Notes: generated by a model from the letters alone, not told the origin. A stretch of 64,000 nt of DNA from Kitasatospora sp. MAA4 (GCF_029893355.1 NZ_JARZAI010000003.1:310001-374000), one strand, 5' to 3'; shown: positions 48,738 through 58,358, counted from the first letter of the stretch. Made by a program: numbers and translations.

Positions 48738-50291
48738 ATGGCAGAAACGGCAGTCACCGAGCGGCTCGAGGCTTCCCTGCCGGACGACGCACCGTCCGTC
48801 CTGGACGTGCTGGGCCGGCGGGCGTCCTGGCTGGTGCGGTACTCCGGCTGGCTCGGCCCGATCGCCGTCGCCGTCTTCGCGGGCGTGCTGCGGTTCTGGA
48901 ACCTCGGGCTCCCCAACGCCTTCGTCTTCGACGAGACGTACTACCCCAAGGACGCCTGGTCGCTGCTCCAGCAGGGGTACGAGGGCACCTGGCCGGCCAA
49001 CGCCAACGACCAGATCCTGGCGGTGCCGCAGGTCGTCCCGCTCTCCTCGGAGCCGGCCTTCGTCGCCCACCCGCCGCTCGGCAAGTGGGTGATCTCGCTG
49101 GGGGAGTGGGGCTTCGGCCTGCACCCCTTCGGCTGGCGGCTGATGGTCGCGGTGGTCGGCACCCTGTCGGTGCTGATGCTGGCGCGGATCGGCCGCCGGC
49201 TCTTCGGCTCCACGCTGATCGGCTGCACCGCGGCGCTGCTGATGTCGGTGGACGGCCTGCAGTTCGTGATGAGCCGGGTCGGGCTGCTCGACGGCATCCT
49301 GATGTTCTTCGTACTGGCCGCCTTCGGCTGCCTGCTGATCGACCGTGACCGGACCCGGGCGCGCCTGGCGGGCCTCAACGGGGACCGGGCTCGACTGGGC
49401 CTGCGGCCCTGGCGGCTGGCCGCCGGGCTGCTGCTCGGCGCCGCCTGCTCGGTCAAGTGGAACGGCGTCCAGATCCTGGCCGCCTTCGGCCTGCTGACGG
49501 TCCTGTGGGACCAGGCCGCCCGCCGCCGGGCCGGCGCCCGCCACCCGCTGCGCAGCATGCTGCGGCGCGACGCGGCGCCGGCCTTCGGCTCGCTGGTCCT
49601 GGTGGCCGCGGGGACGTACCTGGCGGCCTGGTCCGGCTGGTTCGCCACCAGTGGCGGCTACGACCGGCACTGGGCGGACGGCCGCTCGGGCCTGCTGCCC
49701 GCCGCGCTGCGCAGCTGGTGGCACTACCAGGCGGAGATGTACCACTTCAACACCACGCTCACCTCGCCGCACCAGTACCAGTCCAACCCCTGGAGCTGGC
49801 TGGTCCAGGGCCGTCCGGTCTCGATGTACGTGGAGAACTCCTCGGCGGGCCAGCACGGCTGCACCGCCGCCGACGGCTGCACGGCGCAGATCCTGGCGCT
49901 CGGCACCCCGCTGCTCTGGTGGACGGCCTGCTTCGCGCTGGTCTACCTGCTGTGGCGGTGGTTCTTCCGCCGGGACTGGCGCTCGGGCGCCGTGCTCTGC
50001 GCTGTGGCGGCGATCTACCTGCCCTGGTTCGGCTTCCAGCAGCGGACCATCTTCTCCTTCTACATGGTGGTGCTGGTCCCCTTCCTCTGCCTGGCGGTGG
50101 CCCAGATGCTCGGCGCGATGCTCGGGCCGCAGGGGGCCGGACCGCGCCGGCGCGCGATCGGCGCGACGGCGGCCGGGGCGATCGTGCTGGCCGTGATGAT
50201 CTGCTTCGCCTACTTCCTGCCGCTCTACACCGGAGCGGTGGTCCCCACGACCGTCTGGCGAGACCACATGTGGTTCGTCAGCTGGATCTGA
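48738..50291 (+). CDS. Phospholipid carrier-dependent protein mannosyltransferase (PMT family)
   Basis: 517 residues, about 11 membrane spans. The catalytic Asp-Glu pair of GT39 enzymes is in VFDETYYPKDAWSLLQQ, and the second motif FVAHPPLGKWVI is exact. It moves mannose from polyprenyl-phosphate-mannose to Ser/Thr of secreted proteins on the outer face; the Streptomyces Pmt enzyme also serves as phage receptor glycosylator. The C-terminal part YLPWFGFQQRTIFSFYMVVL is typical. A single gene, followed 5 bp later by the FetB-like gene. Confidence 0.92.
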   Translation: MAETAVTERLEASLPDDAPSVLDVLGRRASWLVRYSGWLGPIAVAVFAGVLRFWNLGLPNAFVFDETYYPKDAWSLLQQGYEGTWPANANDQILAVPQVVPLSSEPAFVAHPPLGKWVISLGEWGFGLHPFGWRLMVAVVGTLSVLMLARIGRRLFGSTLIGCTAALLMSVDGLQFVMSRVGLLDGILMFFVLAAFGCLLIDRDRTRARLAGLNGDRARLGLRPWRLAAGLLLGAACSVKWNGVQILAAFGLLTVLWDQAARRRAGARHPLRSMLRRDAAPAFGSLVLVAAGTYLAAWSGWFATSGGYDRHWADGRSGLLPAALRSWWHYQAEMYHFNTTLTSPHQYQSNPWSWLVQGRPVSMYVENSSAGQHGCTAADGCTAQILALGTPLLWWTACFALVYLLWRWFFRRDWRSGAVLCAVAAIYLPWFGFQQRTIFSFYMVVLVPFLCLAVAQMLGAMLGPQGAGPRRRAIGATAAGAIVLAVMICFAYFLPLYTGAVVPTTVWRDHMWFVSWI

Positions 50292-50296
50292 CCGCG

Positions 50297-51079
50297 GTGC
50301 CGCTCGCCACTTCGGCGAACACCCAGCTGCTCCCGGTGACCCCGGTGCTCGGGGTCGCCATGGTGCTGCTGCTGGCCGCGGCCGTGGCGGTGGCCGGATG
50401 GGGGATGCTCGGGCAGGGCCGCGCGGTGCTGCGCGCCGGGGTGCGGGCGGTCATCCAGCTGGCGGCGGTCGCGTTCGTGATCACCTGGGTGGTGCACTCG
50501 CTCTGGTGGACGGCGCTCTTCGTGCTGCTGATGTTCTCGGTGGCGGTGCGGACGGCCGGGCGGCGGATGACGGACGCCCCGGGCTGGGCGTGGGCCTGGG
50601 CGGCGGTTCCGCTCGGCGCCGGTGTGCTGCCGGTGCTGGCGCTGCTGCTCGTCGCCCGGCTACTGCCCTTGCAGGGCCTGTCGATCGTCCCGGTGGCGGG
50701 CATCCTGATCGGCGGCGGGCTGACCGCCACCTCGCTGGCGGGCCGCCGGGCCCTGGACGAGCTGGCGCAGCGGCACGGCGAGGTGGAGGCCGCGATGGCG
50801 CTCGGCCTCGACGACCGTGACGCCCGGCTGGAGATCTGCCGGACGGCCGCCGCCACCTCGCTGGTGCCCGCGCTGGACCAGACCCGCACGGTGGGTCTGG
50901 TCACCCTCCCCGGCGCGTTCGTCGGCATGCTGCTCGGCGGCGCCTCTCCGGTGTCGGCGGGGGCCGTGCAGCTCTTCGTCCTGGTGGCGCTGCTGGCGGT
51001 CGAGGCGGTGGCGATCGTGGTGGTGCTGGAGCTGGTGGGGCGGGGTCTGGTACGTCGTCCGGTAGAGTGGGGGCGTTGA
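50297..51079 (+). CDS. FetB/UPF0014-type ABC transporter permease
   Basis: 260 residues, GTG start 5 bp after the Pmt stop; no Shine-Dalgarno is seen, so coupling is likely. Seven hydrophobic spans. Family segments are VLRAGVRAVIQLAAVAFVIT, PVAGILIGGGLTATSLAGRR, the cytoplasmic loop EAAMALGLDDRDARLEICRT and TVGLVTLPGAFVGMLLGGASP. FetAB exports iron in E. coli; the usual ATPase FetA is not next to it here. Its stop codon overlaps the 5' strand of the manganese riboswitch that follows. Confidence 0.8.
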   Translation: MPLATSANTQLLPVTPVLGVAMVLLLAAAVAVAGWGMLGQGRAVLRAGVRAVIQLAAVAFVITWVVHSLWWTALFVLLMFSVAVRTAGRRMTDAPGWAWAWAAVPLGAGVLPVLALLLVARLLPLQGLSIVPVAGILIGGGLTATSLAGRRALDELAQRHGEVEAAMALGLDDRDARLEICRTAAATSLVPALDQTRTVGLVTLPGAFVGMLLGGASPVSAGAVQLFVLVALLAVEAVAIVVVLELVGRGLVRRPVEWGR

Positions 51080-51187
51080 AGGGGAGTAGCCCTCCACCGG
51101 ACCGTCGACATACTGGCGTCCCGCTCGCGCGGGAGGCCCGGCGCCCGGGGCACCCGCCAGGACCGGGGTGTCGGCGAGACCTTCGGC
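51075..51187 (+). promoter_or_regulatory. yybP-ykoY manganese riboswitch aptamer
   Basis: The conserved boxes appear in order: GAAGGGGAGTAGCC (51078-51091), GTCGACATACTGGCG, a GC hairpin arm, CGCCAGGACC, and GGCGAGACCTTCGG (ending about 51186). In B. subtilis yybP the same elements read AAAGGGGAGUAGC, GUUGACAUAC and AGCAAGACCUUUCC. P1 would pair 51078-51082 with 51180-51184. The downstream gene is a UPF0016 cation exporter, the classic partner. A possible -10 (TAGAGT, 51063-51068) lies 7 bp before the aptamer inside the fetB-like gene. Confidence 0.88.
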
Positions 51188-51235
51188 CGCAGTGCTGTGA
51201 TCATGACCAGTGCTGTCGGGCCGGGGTCTCTTTTT
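51176..51235 (+). terminator. Riboswitch-controlled intrinsic terminator
   Basis: GAGACC (51176-51181) and GGCC (51185-51188) pair with GGCC (51219-51222) and GGTCTC (51225-51230), directly followed by TTTTT (51231-51235). The 5' strand is part of the aptamer's conserved GAGACCTTC, so aptamer folding and terminator are mutually exclusive. Mn2+ binding would therefore allow readthrough. Confidence 0.8.
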
Positions 51236-51281
51236 CTGTGAGGCGGCGGCCGGGCAGCCCGACCGTAGGGACCGACCCCCG

Positions 51282-51860
51282 ATGGATCTGACCGTATTCG
51301 CCGTCACCTTCGGCATCATCTTCCTGGCCGAGCTGCCGGACAAGACCGCGCTGGCCGCGCTGATGCTCGGCACCCGCTACCGGGCCGCGTACGTCTTCGC
51401 CGGCGTGGCGGCGGCGATGGCGGTGCAGGTCGGTCTCGCGCTGGCCGCCGGCAGCCTGCTGGCGCTGCTGCCGCACCGCTGGGTCGAGGGGGTCACCGGT
51501 GTGCTGTTCCTGGCCGGCGCGGCGATGCTGCTGCTCCACAAGGACGAGGAGGCGCACGAGGCCAAGGAGCCGTCGTCCAGCAGCTTCTGGAAGGTGGCCG
51601 GGACGAGCTTCCTGGTCGTGGCGGTGGCCGAGTTCGGCGACCTGACCCAGATCATGACCGCCAACCTGGCCGCCAAGTACGCCGAGCCGCTCTCGGTGGG
51701 CCTGGGCGCCTGGCTGGCGCTGTGCGCGGTGGGCGGCCTGGCGATCCTGGGCGGGCAGAAGTTGCTGAAGCACGTGCCGATGAAGGTGATCATCCGGGTC
51801 GCGGCCGCCGCGATGCTGGTGCTGGCGGGGATCAGCATCGTCGGGGCAGTCACGGGCTGA
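51282..51860 (+). CDS. UPF0016/GDT1-family cation (Mn2+) exporter
   Basis: 192 residues, six spans in two repeats. The signature motifs ExGD[KR][TS] appear as FLAELPDKTALAAL in span 1 and AVAEFGDLTQIMTAN in span 4. The central loop is charged (HKDEEAHEAKEPSSSS). Bacterial members (MneA, Mnx) export manganese, and many lie behind yybP-ykoY riboswitches, as here. Expected to be switched on by excess Mn2+. Full length. Confidence 0.9.
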   Translation: MDLTVFAVTFGIIFLAELPDKTALAALMLGTRYRAAYVFAGVAAAMAVQVGLALAAGSLLALLPHRWVEGVTGVLFLAGAAMLLLHKDEEAHEAKEPSSSSFWKVAGTSFLVVAVAEFGDLTQIMTANLAAKYAEPLSVGLGAWLALCAVGGLAILGGQKLLKHVPMKVIIRVAAAAMLVLAGISIVGAVTG

Positions 51861-51866
51861 CACGCT

Positions 51867-52793
<927 letters not shown>

Positions 52794-52950
52794 GGGCCGT
52801 TCCTCCTCGGATCGCTGACAGCGGGTCGAACGCGCCCGATTATGCAGGACGACGCGGTGGTCGAACAGAGCCGTCCGCTGGTGCGGGGCTTACGGATGGC
52901 CCAGCCCCGAGCTGCAAAACGGGGCAAATCTGACACGATGGGTAATCGGA

Positions 52951-52961
52951 CTGATGATCAG
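52951..52961. promoter_or_regulatory. CTGATGATCAG palindrome upstream of the MFS-winged-helix gene
   Basis: A perfect 11-bp palindrome (odd centre) within an AT-richer patch at 52937-52972, about 35-45 bp before the ATG. Candidate operator; the fused winged-helix domain of the gene product might itself bind it. Confidence 0.4.
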
Positions 52962-52994
52962 ATTATCGATGTGTCGACTCAGTGGAGGACCCCG

Positions 52995-55070
52995 ATGGCG
53001 GACCCGGCTGCCGAGCCCGAGCGCACCGACGCCCAGCCCGAACCGCTGCTCTCCCCCGAGGAGGGCGTCCACAACCTCTGGGTGCCGATCGGGGCGCTGC
53101 TGCTGGCCCTGCTGATCGCCGCGCTCGACCAGACCATCGTCTCCACCGCGCTGCCCACCATCGTCAGCGACCTGGGCGGCCTGGAACACCTCTCCTGGGT
53201 GGTCACCGCCTATCTGCTGGCCTCCACCGCGGCCACCCCGCTCTGGGGCAAGCTCGGCGACATGTACGGCCGCAAGCGGTTCTTCCAGGCCTCGATCGTG
53301 ATCTTCCTGATCGGCTCGGTGCTCTGCGGAATCGCCCAGAACATGGGCGAGTTGATCGCCTTCCGGGCACTGCAGGGCCTGGGCGGCGGCGGCCTCATCG
53401 TGCTGACCCAGGCGATCGTGGGCGACCTGGTGCCGCCCCGGGACCGCGGCAAGTACCAGGGCCTCTTCGGCGCGGTCTTCGGCGCCACCAGTGTGCTCGG
53501 CCCGCTGCTCGGCGGGCTCTTCGTCGACAACCTGTCCTGGCGCTGGGTCTTCTACATCAACCTGCCGATCGGCATCGTCGCCCTGGCCGTCATCGCGGTG
53601 GTGCTGCACACCACCGAGACCAAGCGCGAGCACCGGATCGACTACCTGGGCACCGCGCTGATCGCCTCGGTGGCCACCTGCCTGGTCCTGATGACCTCGC
53701 TCGGCGGGGTGACCTGGCCGTGGGGCTCCTGGCAGGTGATCGGCCTGGGCGTGCTCGGCATCGTGCTGCTGGCGGCCTTCATCGCCGTCGAGCGGGTGGC
53801 CGAGGAGCCGGTGCTGCCGCCCAGGCTCTTCGCCTCGCGCACCTTCAGCCTGGTCGCGGTGATCTCCTTCGTGGTCGGCTTCGCGATGTTCGGCGCGCTG
53901 ACCTTCCTGCCGACCTTCCTCCAGGTGGTGCACGGCGTCTCGCCGACGCTGTCCGGCATCCACATGCTGCCGATGGTGCTCGGCATGCTGCTCACCTCGA
54001 TCGGCTCGGGCCAGATCGTCGCCCGCACCGGCCACTACCGGATCTTCCCGATCGCCGGGACGGCGGTGGTGACGGTGGGTCTGCTGCTGCTCTCCCGCCT
54101 CAACGAGAACAGCAGCACGCTGGAGACGAGCCTGTACTTCCTGGTCTTCGGCCTCGGGCTCGGCCTGGTGCTCCAGGTGCTGGTGCTGATCGTGCAGAAC
54201 TCCGTCGGCTACCAGGACCTCGGCGTGGCCACCGCCGGGGCCACCTTCTTCCGCTCGATCGGCGCCTCCTTCGGCGTCTCGATCTTCGGCACCATCTTCA
54301 CCAGCGGCCTCAACCACCGGCTGCACGACGCCCTGGTGGGCGTCCCGCTGCCGGCGGGCTTCAGCGCGGGCGCGATCACCTCCGACCCGCGGCTCGTGCA
54401 CAGCCTCCCGCCGCAGGTCCAGCACAACGTCCTGCACGCCTACGCCGCGTCGATCACCCACGTCTTCCTCTACGCGGTGCCGGTGGCGGCGGTGGCCTTC
54501 GTCCTGGCGCTCTTCATCCGCGAGCAGCCACTGCGCGCCACCGTCACCGCGCCGGACCTCGGCGAGGCGATCGGGGTCAACCCGGTCGAGCGCTCCTCGG
54601 TGGACGAGATCGCCCGCGCGCTGACCGTCCTGAACAGCCGGGAGGCCAGGCGCGACCTCTACCGGCGGATCACCGCCGAGGCCGGCCTCGACCTCCAACC
54701 GGCCTCCAGCTGGCTGCTGTTGCAGATGCACCGGCAGGGACCGGTGGAACCCGCCGAGCTGGCCGAGCACAGGATCATCCCGCCGCAGGTGATCGAGGCG
54801 GCGGCCCGGGAGGTCGAGGGCCGGGGCCTGGCCCACCGCAACGGCCTGCCGCTGCGGCTCACCGAGTCCGGCGAGGCGGTGGCCGTGCGGCTGCTCGCCG
54901 CCCGCCGCTCGCAGCTCTCGCAGCTGTGCGGCGACTGGGACGAGAAGCAGTTCGCCGACCTCGCCGCGCTGCTCACCCGCCTCAGCAACAACCTCTGCGG
55001 CGACGTCAAGGACCGGCCCGACCGCACGCCGACCGAGCACGTCCCGCACAGCGAGGGGCGCTCGTTCTGA
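52995..55070 (+). CDS. DHA2 MFS exporter fused to a winged-helix (MarR-like) C-terminal domain
   Basis: 691 residues from ATG 52995 (GTGGAGGA upstream); an ATG at 52938 would add 19 residues. Residues about 25-520 are a 14-TM exporter: AALDQTIVSTALPTIVSDLG, GKLGDMYGRKRFFQASIV, VFGATSVLGPLLGGLFVDNL (motif C). The last 150 residues are soluble: ALTVLNSREARRDLYRRITA, SWLLLQMHRQGPVEPAELAE, then LAHRNGLPLRLTESGEAVAV and a long terminal helix. This is the layout of a MarR winged helix. Plain DHA2 proteins end at about 500 residues. Drug export with built-in sensing or regulation is inferred. Confidence 0.88.
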   Translation: MADPAAEPERTDAQPEPLLSPEEGVHNLWVPIGALLLALLIAALDQTIVSTALPTIVSDLGGLEHLSWVVTAYLLASTAATPLWGKLGDMYGRKRFFQASIVIFLIGSVLCGIAQNMGELIAFRALQGLGGGGLIVLTQAIVGDLVPPRDRGKYQGLFGAVFGATSVLGPLLGGLFVDNLSWRWVFYINLPIGIVALAVIAVVLHTTETKREHRIDYLGTALIASVATCLVLMTSLGGVTWPWGSWQVIGLGVLGIVLLAAFIAVERVAEEPVLPPRLFASRTFSLVAVISFVVGFAMFGALTFLPTFLQVVHGVSPTLSGIHMLPMVLGMLLTSIGSGQIVARTGHYRIFPIAGTAVVTVGLLLLSRLNENSSTLETSLYFLVFGLGLGLVLQVLVLIVQNSVGYQDLGVATAGATFFRSIGASFGVSIFGTIFTSGLNHRLHDALVGVPLPAGFSAGAITSDPRLVHSLPPQVQHNVLHAYAASITHVFLYAVPVAAVAFVLALFIREQPLRATVTAPDLGEAIGVNPVERSSVDEIARALTVLNSREARRDLYRRITAEAGLDLQPASSWLLLQMHRQGPVEPAELAEHRIIPPQVIEAAAREVEGRGLAHRNGLPLRLTESGEAVAVRLLAARRSQLSQLCGDWDEKQFADLAALLTRLSNNLCGDVKDRPDRTPTEHVPHSEGRSF

Positions 55071-55076
55071 ACGGTC

Positions 55077-56630
55077 TTAGCTGATGGTGCTGCTCGGCTC
55101 GCGCAGCTGCGCCTTGTAGTCCGCGCCGAGGGCGAGCACCTGGACGACGCGGACCCGGCGGGTGGCCGGCGTCACGGTCAGCCGGACCGTGCTGCCGGTG
55201 GCGAAGCCGCTCGGGATGCCGGGCAGCGCCCAGGCGGTCGTGCGGTCGCCGGTGCCGTCGTCGACGGCCAGGAAGTGCGGCCACTTCTCGCTCCGCCGCG
55301 ACTCGATCCGCAGCACCTCGCCGGTGATCGTCAGGCCCGCCGCGCGGTCGAGGACGGCCATCGCGACGTACAGCCCGGCCACCGCCCCGAAGAGTCCGAT
55401 CGCCACCCACTCGCCGAGCAGCGGGCCCGACCCGTCCAGCGCGCGCCGTCCCAGGTCGTCGCCGACGAGGGCGTTGGCGACCGCCCCCGCGAAGAAGGCG
55501 AGGCCCGCCGTCAGCCGGTTGAAGCGCCCGGCCACCGCGCTGCCGAGCATCGCCGTCACCATCCAGCCGAGCGTCAGCACCGCGTGGTCGGTGTCCAGGA
55601 GGCCGCCCGACACCCAGGAGGGCTGCCGGAGCGCGGCGAAGACCCCGAGGCCCACCGCCACGACGGCCGCGGCCAGAGCGCGCTGCAGCAGTCCGCGGTC
55701 CCTGGCGCCCAGGCCGGGCCACACCCGCGGGTAGCGGATCCGCACCTCGCGCCAGGTGCCGCCGTACCCGGACCAGACCCGGCGGGGGTTGCCGGTGCCG
55801 AAGTCGAGCAGCTGGTTGATCCGTACGGTGACGTCCAGCGCCGCGCCGTACGCCAGGTAGCGCTCCCACACCGTGACGGCGGCGGGCGGAAGTTGGGTGA
55901 AGGTCTCGTGCGCGTGCAGCCAGGACCGCACCCCGGCCCAGTGCGCGGCCCGGTCGAGGCCGGCCGGGGTGGCGCGCTCGCCGATCGCGGTGCTCAGCAG
56001 GAAGGTCAGCACGGTGAAGGTCACCGCGCCGGCCAGCAGCGCCCCCCGGACACCGTGCGTCCCGCCGATCGTCAGTACGGCCAGGCCGAACAGCACCGCC
56101 GGGGCGACCGCCGCCGCCATCAGCGCGGTGCCCAGGGCGCTGCCGAACCGGGCCCGCGACAGGCCGCGTTGGCGGGCCTCGGCGACGATCTCCTGGCGCA
56201 GCAGCCGGTTCCAGGTCGCCGCCTGCTTGGGTGCGCGGAAGGCGATGGCGCCGATCGGCGCGCCGTCGGACCCGGCCTGGGCGGTCACCCGGGCCAGCAC
56301 CCGGTGCTCGTAGGGCCGCAGCATCGTCGGGGCGTCGCTGGTGAGGTGCACGGTGGTGTCGGCCGGGTGCTCGCCGGCTTGGCGCAGTTCGAGGTGCCCG
56401 CGCGCGGCCAGGTCGAGCAGGGTGGACTCCGCCGCGTGGTCGACGGAGCGCCAGCCGTTGGCGAGCAGGCTCACCACGGCGGGCGGCTCGGGGGAGTCGC
56501 CGAGCTCCTGGGTGGCCGGGCCCGCCTGGACCGTTCCGTTCCGGGTGGCCAGCAGGGCGGCGCCGAAGGCGAGCAGCCACAGGGCGAGGGCGGCCGCGCC
56601 GGCCGCGCCGAACTCCGCGCCGGCCGTCAC
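55077..56630 (-). CDS. DUF2207-type membrane protein
   Basis: 517 residues, GTG overlapping the LemA stop (GTGA). A single N-terminal span (AAALALWLLAFGAALLA), a soluble domain of DUF2207 style (VVSLLANGWRSVDHAAESTL, LDLAARGHLELRQAG, PYEHRVLARVTAQAG), more spans in the middle (ALMAAAVAPAVLFGLAVLTI), YLAYGAALDV and further spans to residue 430. The last 90 residues form a small soluble domain (VLRIESRRSEKWPHFLAVDD). DUF2207 and LemA genes are often neighbours; function unknown. Confidence 0.75.
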   Translation of the reverse strand: MTAGAEFGAAGAAALALWLLAFGAALLATRNGTVQAGPATQELGDSPEPPAVVSLLANGWRSVDHAAESTLLDLAARGHLELRQAGEHPADTTVHLTSDAPTMLRPYEHRVLARVTAQAGSDGAPIGAIAFRAPKQAATWNRLLRQEIVAEARQRGLSRARFGSALGTALMAAAVAPAVLFGLAVLTIGGTHGVRGALLAGAVTFTVLTFLLSTAIGERATPAGLDRAAHWAGVRSWLHAHETFTQLPPAAVTVWERYLAYGAALDVTVRINQLLDFGTGNPRRVWSGYGGTWREVRIRYPRVWPGLGARDRGLLQRALAAAVVAVGLGVFAALRQPSWVSGGLLDTDHAVLTLGWMVTAMLGSAVAGRFNRLTAGLAFFAGAVANALVGDDLGRRALDGSGPLLGEWVAIGLFGAVAGLYVAMAVLDRAAGLTITGEVLRIESRRSEKWPHFLAVDDGTGDRTTAWALPGIPSGFATGSTVRLTVTPATRRVRVVQVLALGADYKAQLREPSSTIS

Positions 56631-57199
56631 CGGAACCGCACCTTGACTGCCTCGCGGGCCTCGGTCTCGGCCTCGAAGTACTCCTGCTTCGCGTGCTCGG
56701 ACAGGCCGGCGACCAGGTTGCTCGGGAACGACTCCAGCGCGGTGTTGTAGGACTGCACGGCGGCGTTGTAGAACTGCCGCGCGTAGGCGATCTTGTCCTC
56801 GGTGCCGGACAGCTCCGCCTGGAGCTTGAGGAAGTTCTGGCTGGCCCGCAGCTCCGGGTACTGCTCGGCGGTGGCGAGCAGCTTGGCCAGCGTGGCGGTC
56901 AACTGGTTCTCCGCCTGGGCGCGTTCCGCAGCCCCGAGGTCGCGCGAGGCGGCGGCGCCGCGGGCGGCGGTGACGGCCTCGAAGGTGCCGCGCTCGTGGG
57001 CGGCGTACTCGGCGACGGTGTCGACGAGGTTGGGGATCAGGTCGTGCCGCCGCTTGAGCTGCACGTCGATCTGGGCCCAGGACGCGCGGGTCTGATTACG
57101 CAGCCTGATCAGCCGGTTGTATGAGCGGACGACCACCCAGAACAGTCCTAGGGCGAGTAGCGCTATGACTGCGATCACGATGACACCCACGGCGTCCAT
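56627..57199 (-). CDS. LemA family protein
   Basis: 190 residues from ATG 57199. N-terminal span (VGVIVIAVIALLALGLFWVV), then the cytoplasmic or external helical LemA domain: SYNRLIRLRNQTRASWAQID, VQLKRRHDLIPNLVDTVAEY (the LxxRxDLIPNLv hallmark), AENQLTATLAKLLATAEQYP, ELRASQNFLKLQAELSGTED, ARQFYNAAVQSYNTALESFP. Anchored helical bundle of unknown function. Coupled with DUF2207. Divergent from the ECF sigma gene. Confidence 0.92.
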   Translation of the reverse strand: MDAVGVIVIAVIALLALGLFWVVVRSYNRLIRLRNQTRASWAQIDVQLKRRHDLIPNLVDTVAEYAAHERGTFEAVTAARGAAASRDLGAAERAQAENQLTATLAKLLATAEQYPELRASQNFLKLQAELSGTEDKIAYARQFYNAAVQSYNTALESFPSNLVAGLSEHAKQEYFEAETEAREAVKVRFR

Positions 57200-57368
57200 C
57201 CCCCGTACCACCTTGTGCAGAGTTCCAGCTCAAACGATCAGCCTCAAAGCAGATCATCGAGATAGTAAACCCTTCGTCAAGCTTTCAGCTCGAGGTTTAT
57301 CGCCTGGTCGCCGGTGGTGGGGTTGGCTCGCCCTCTGCCCCGAAACCCCTGTGCGGTACCGTCGGCCG

Positions 57369-58286
57369 GTGATCGACCGACAGGACGGGCCGGGCCCGCA
57401 GGACTTGGACACTTCGGCGCGCACTGCCGCTTTCGCCGAGCACCGGCGGATGCTCTTCGGCATCGCCTACCGGATGCTCGGCAGCGTCGCCGACGCCGAG
57501 GACCTGGTGCAGGACACCTGGATCAGCTGGAGCCAGGCCACCGCGCAGGTCGCCAATCCGGGCGGCTACTTGGCCCGTACCGTCACCAACCTCTCGCTGA
57601 ACCGGCTGCGTTCGGCCGCCGTCCAGCGCGAGTCGTACGTCGGGCCGTGGCTGCCCGAGCCGCTGGTGGCCGCCCCGGACGCGTCGGTCGACGCGGAGCT
57701 GGCCGAATCGGTGTCGCTGGCGATGCTGGTGGTGCTGGAGAGCCTCTCGCCGCTGGAGCGCGCGGTCTTCGTGCTGAAGGAGGTCTTCGCCTTCTCGTAC
57801 AAGGAGATCGCCGAGGCCCTGGACCGCAGCGAGGCCGCCGTCCGGCAGGTCGGCAGCCGGGCGCGCGCGCATGTCCAGGCGCGCGACACCCGCTACGACG
57901 CGTCGGCCCAGACCCGGCGGAAGGTCACCGACGAGTTCCTGGCCGCCTGCCTGGGCGGCGACCTGAACCGGATGCTGGAACTGCTCGCCCCCGACGTCAC
58001 CGCCTGGACCGACGGCGGCGGCAAGGTCCGCGCTGCGCTGCGCCCGGTCCACGGCGCGGACAACGTCGCCCGCTTCATCCTCGGCGTCATGGCCCGCTCG
58101 ATCCCCGACTTCGGCGTGCAGGCGGTGTCGGTCAACGGCCGCCCCGGCCTCCTGGTGACCAGCGCCGGCCAGGCCGACACGGTCGCCTGCTTCGAGGTCG
58201 CGGACGGCCGGGTGGCGGCGATCCACCTCGTGCGCAACCCGGACAAGCTCACGCATGTGGACGCCGGGCGGCTCGGGCTCGGCTAG
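57369..58286 (+). CDS. ECF41-family RNA polymerase sigma factor
   Basis: 305 residues, GTG start. Region 2: RMLFGIAYRMLGSVADAEDL, VQDTWISWSQATAQVANPGG. Region 4: LSPLERAVFVLKEVFAFSYK, EIAEALDRSEAAVRQVGSRA. The C-terminal extension is the SnoaL-like domain that marks ECF41. It has both its control motifs, the DGGGK motif (AWTDGGGKVRAALRPVHG) and the NPDKL motif (RNPDKLTHV) near the end. In ECF41 this extension, not an anti-sigma factor, tunes activity. The usual partner gene (a carboxymuconolactone decarboxylase, oxidoreductase or epimerase) is not next to it here. Confidence 0.93.
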   Translation: MIDRQDGPGPQDLDTSARTAAFAEHRRMLFGIAYRMLGSVADAEDLVQDTWISWSQATAQVANPGGYLARTVTNLSLNRLRSAAVQRESYVGPWLPEPLVAAPDASVDAELAESVSLAMLVVLESLSPLERAVFVLKEVFAFSYKEIAEALDRSEAAVRQVGSRARAHVQARDTRYDASAQTRRKVTDEFLAACLGGDLNRMLELLAPDVTAWTDGGGKVRAALRPVHGADNVARFILGVMARSIPDFGVQAVSVNGRPGLLVTSAGQADTVACFEVADGRVAAIHLVRNPDKLTHVDAGRLGLG

Positions 58287-58334
58287 CGGGTGCCTCATTG
58301 ATCGGTCCTCTCGGCGCCGATCTGTAAGAAATAC

Positions 58335-58358
58335 TTGCTAGATTGCGCAACCGAGCAA
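58335..58358. promoter_or_regulatory. 24-bp near-perfect nested palindrome (TTGCGCAA core)
   Basis: Outer arms TTGCT and AGCAA flank a perfect TTGCGCAA centre; 20 of 24 positions are symmetric. It lies 110 bp before the DUF6542 gene and 49 bp after the sigma factor stop. Size and symmetry suggest a MarR/PadR-type operator, though no regulator gene is adjacent. It should control the DUF6542-LCP operon. Confidence 0.5.
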
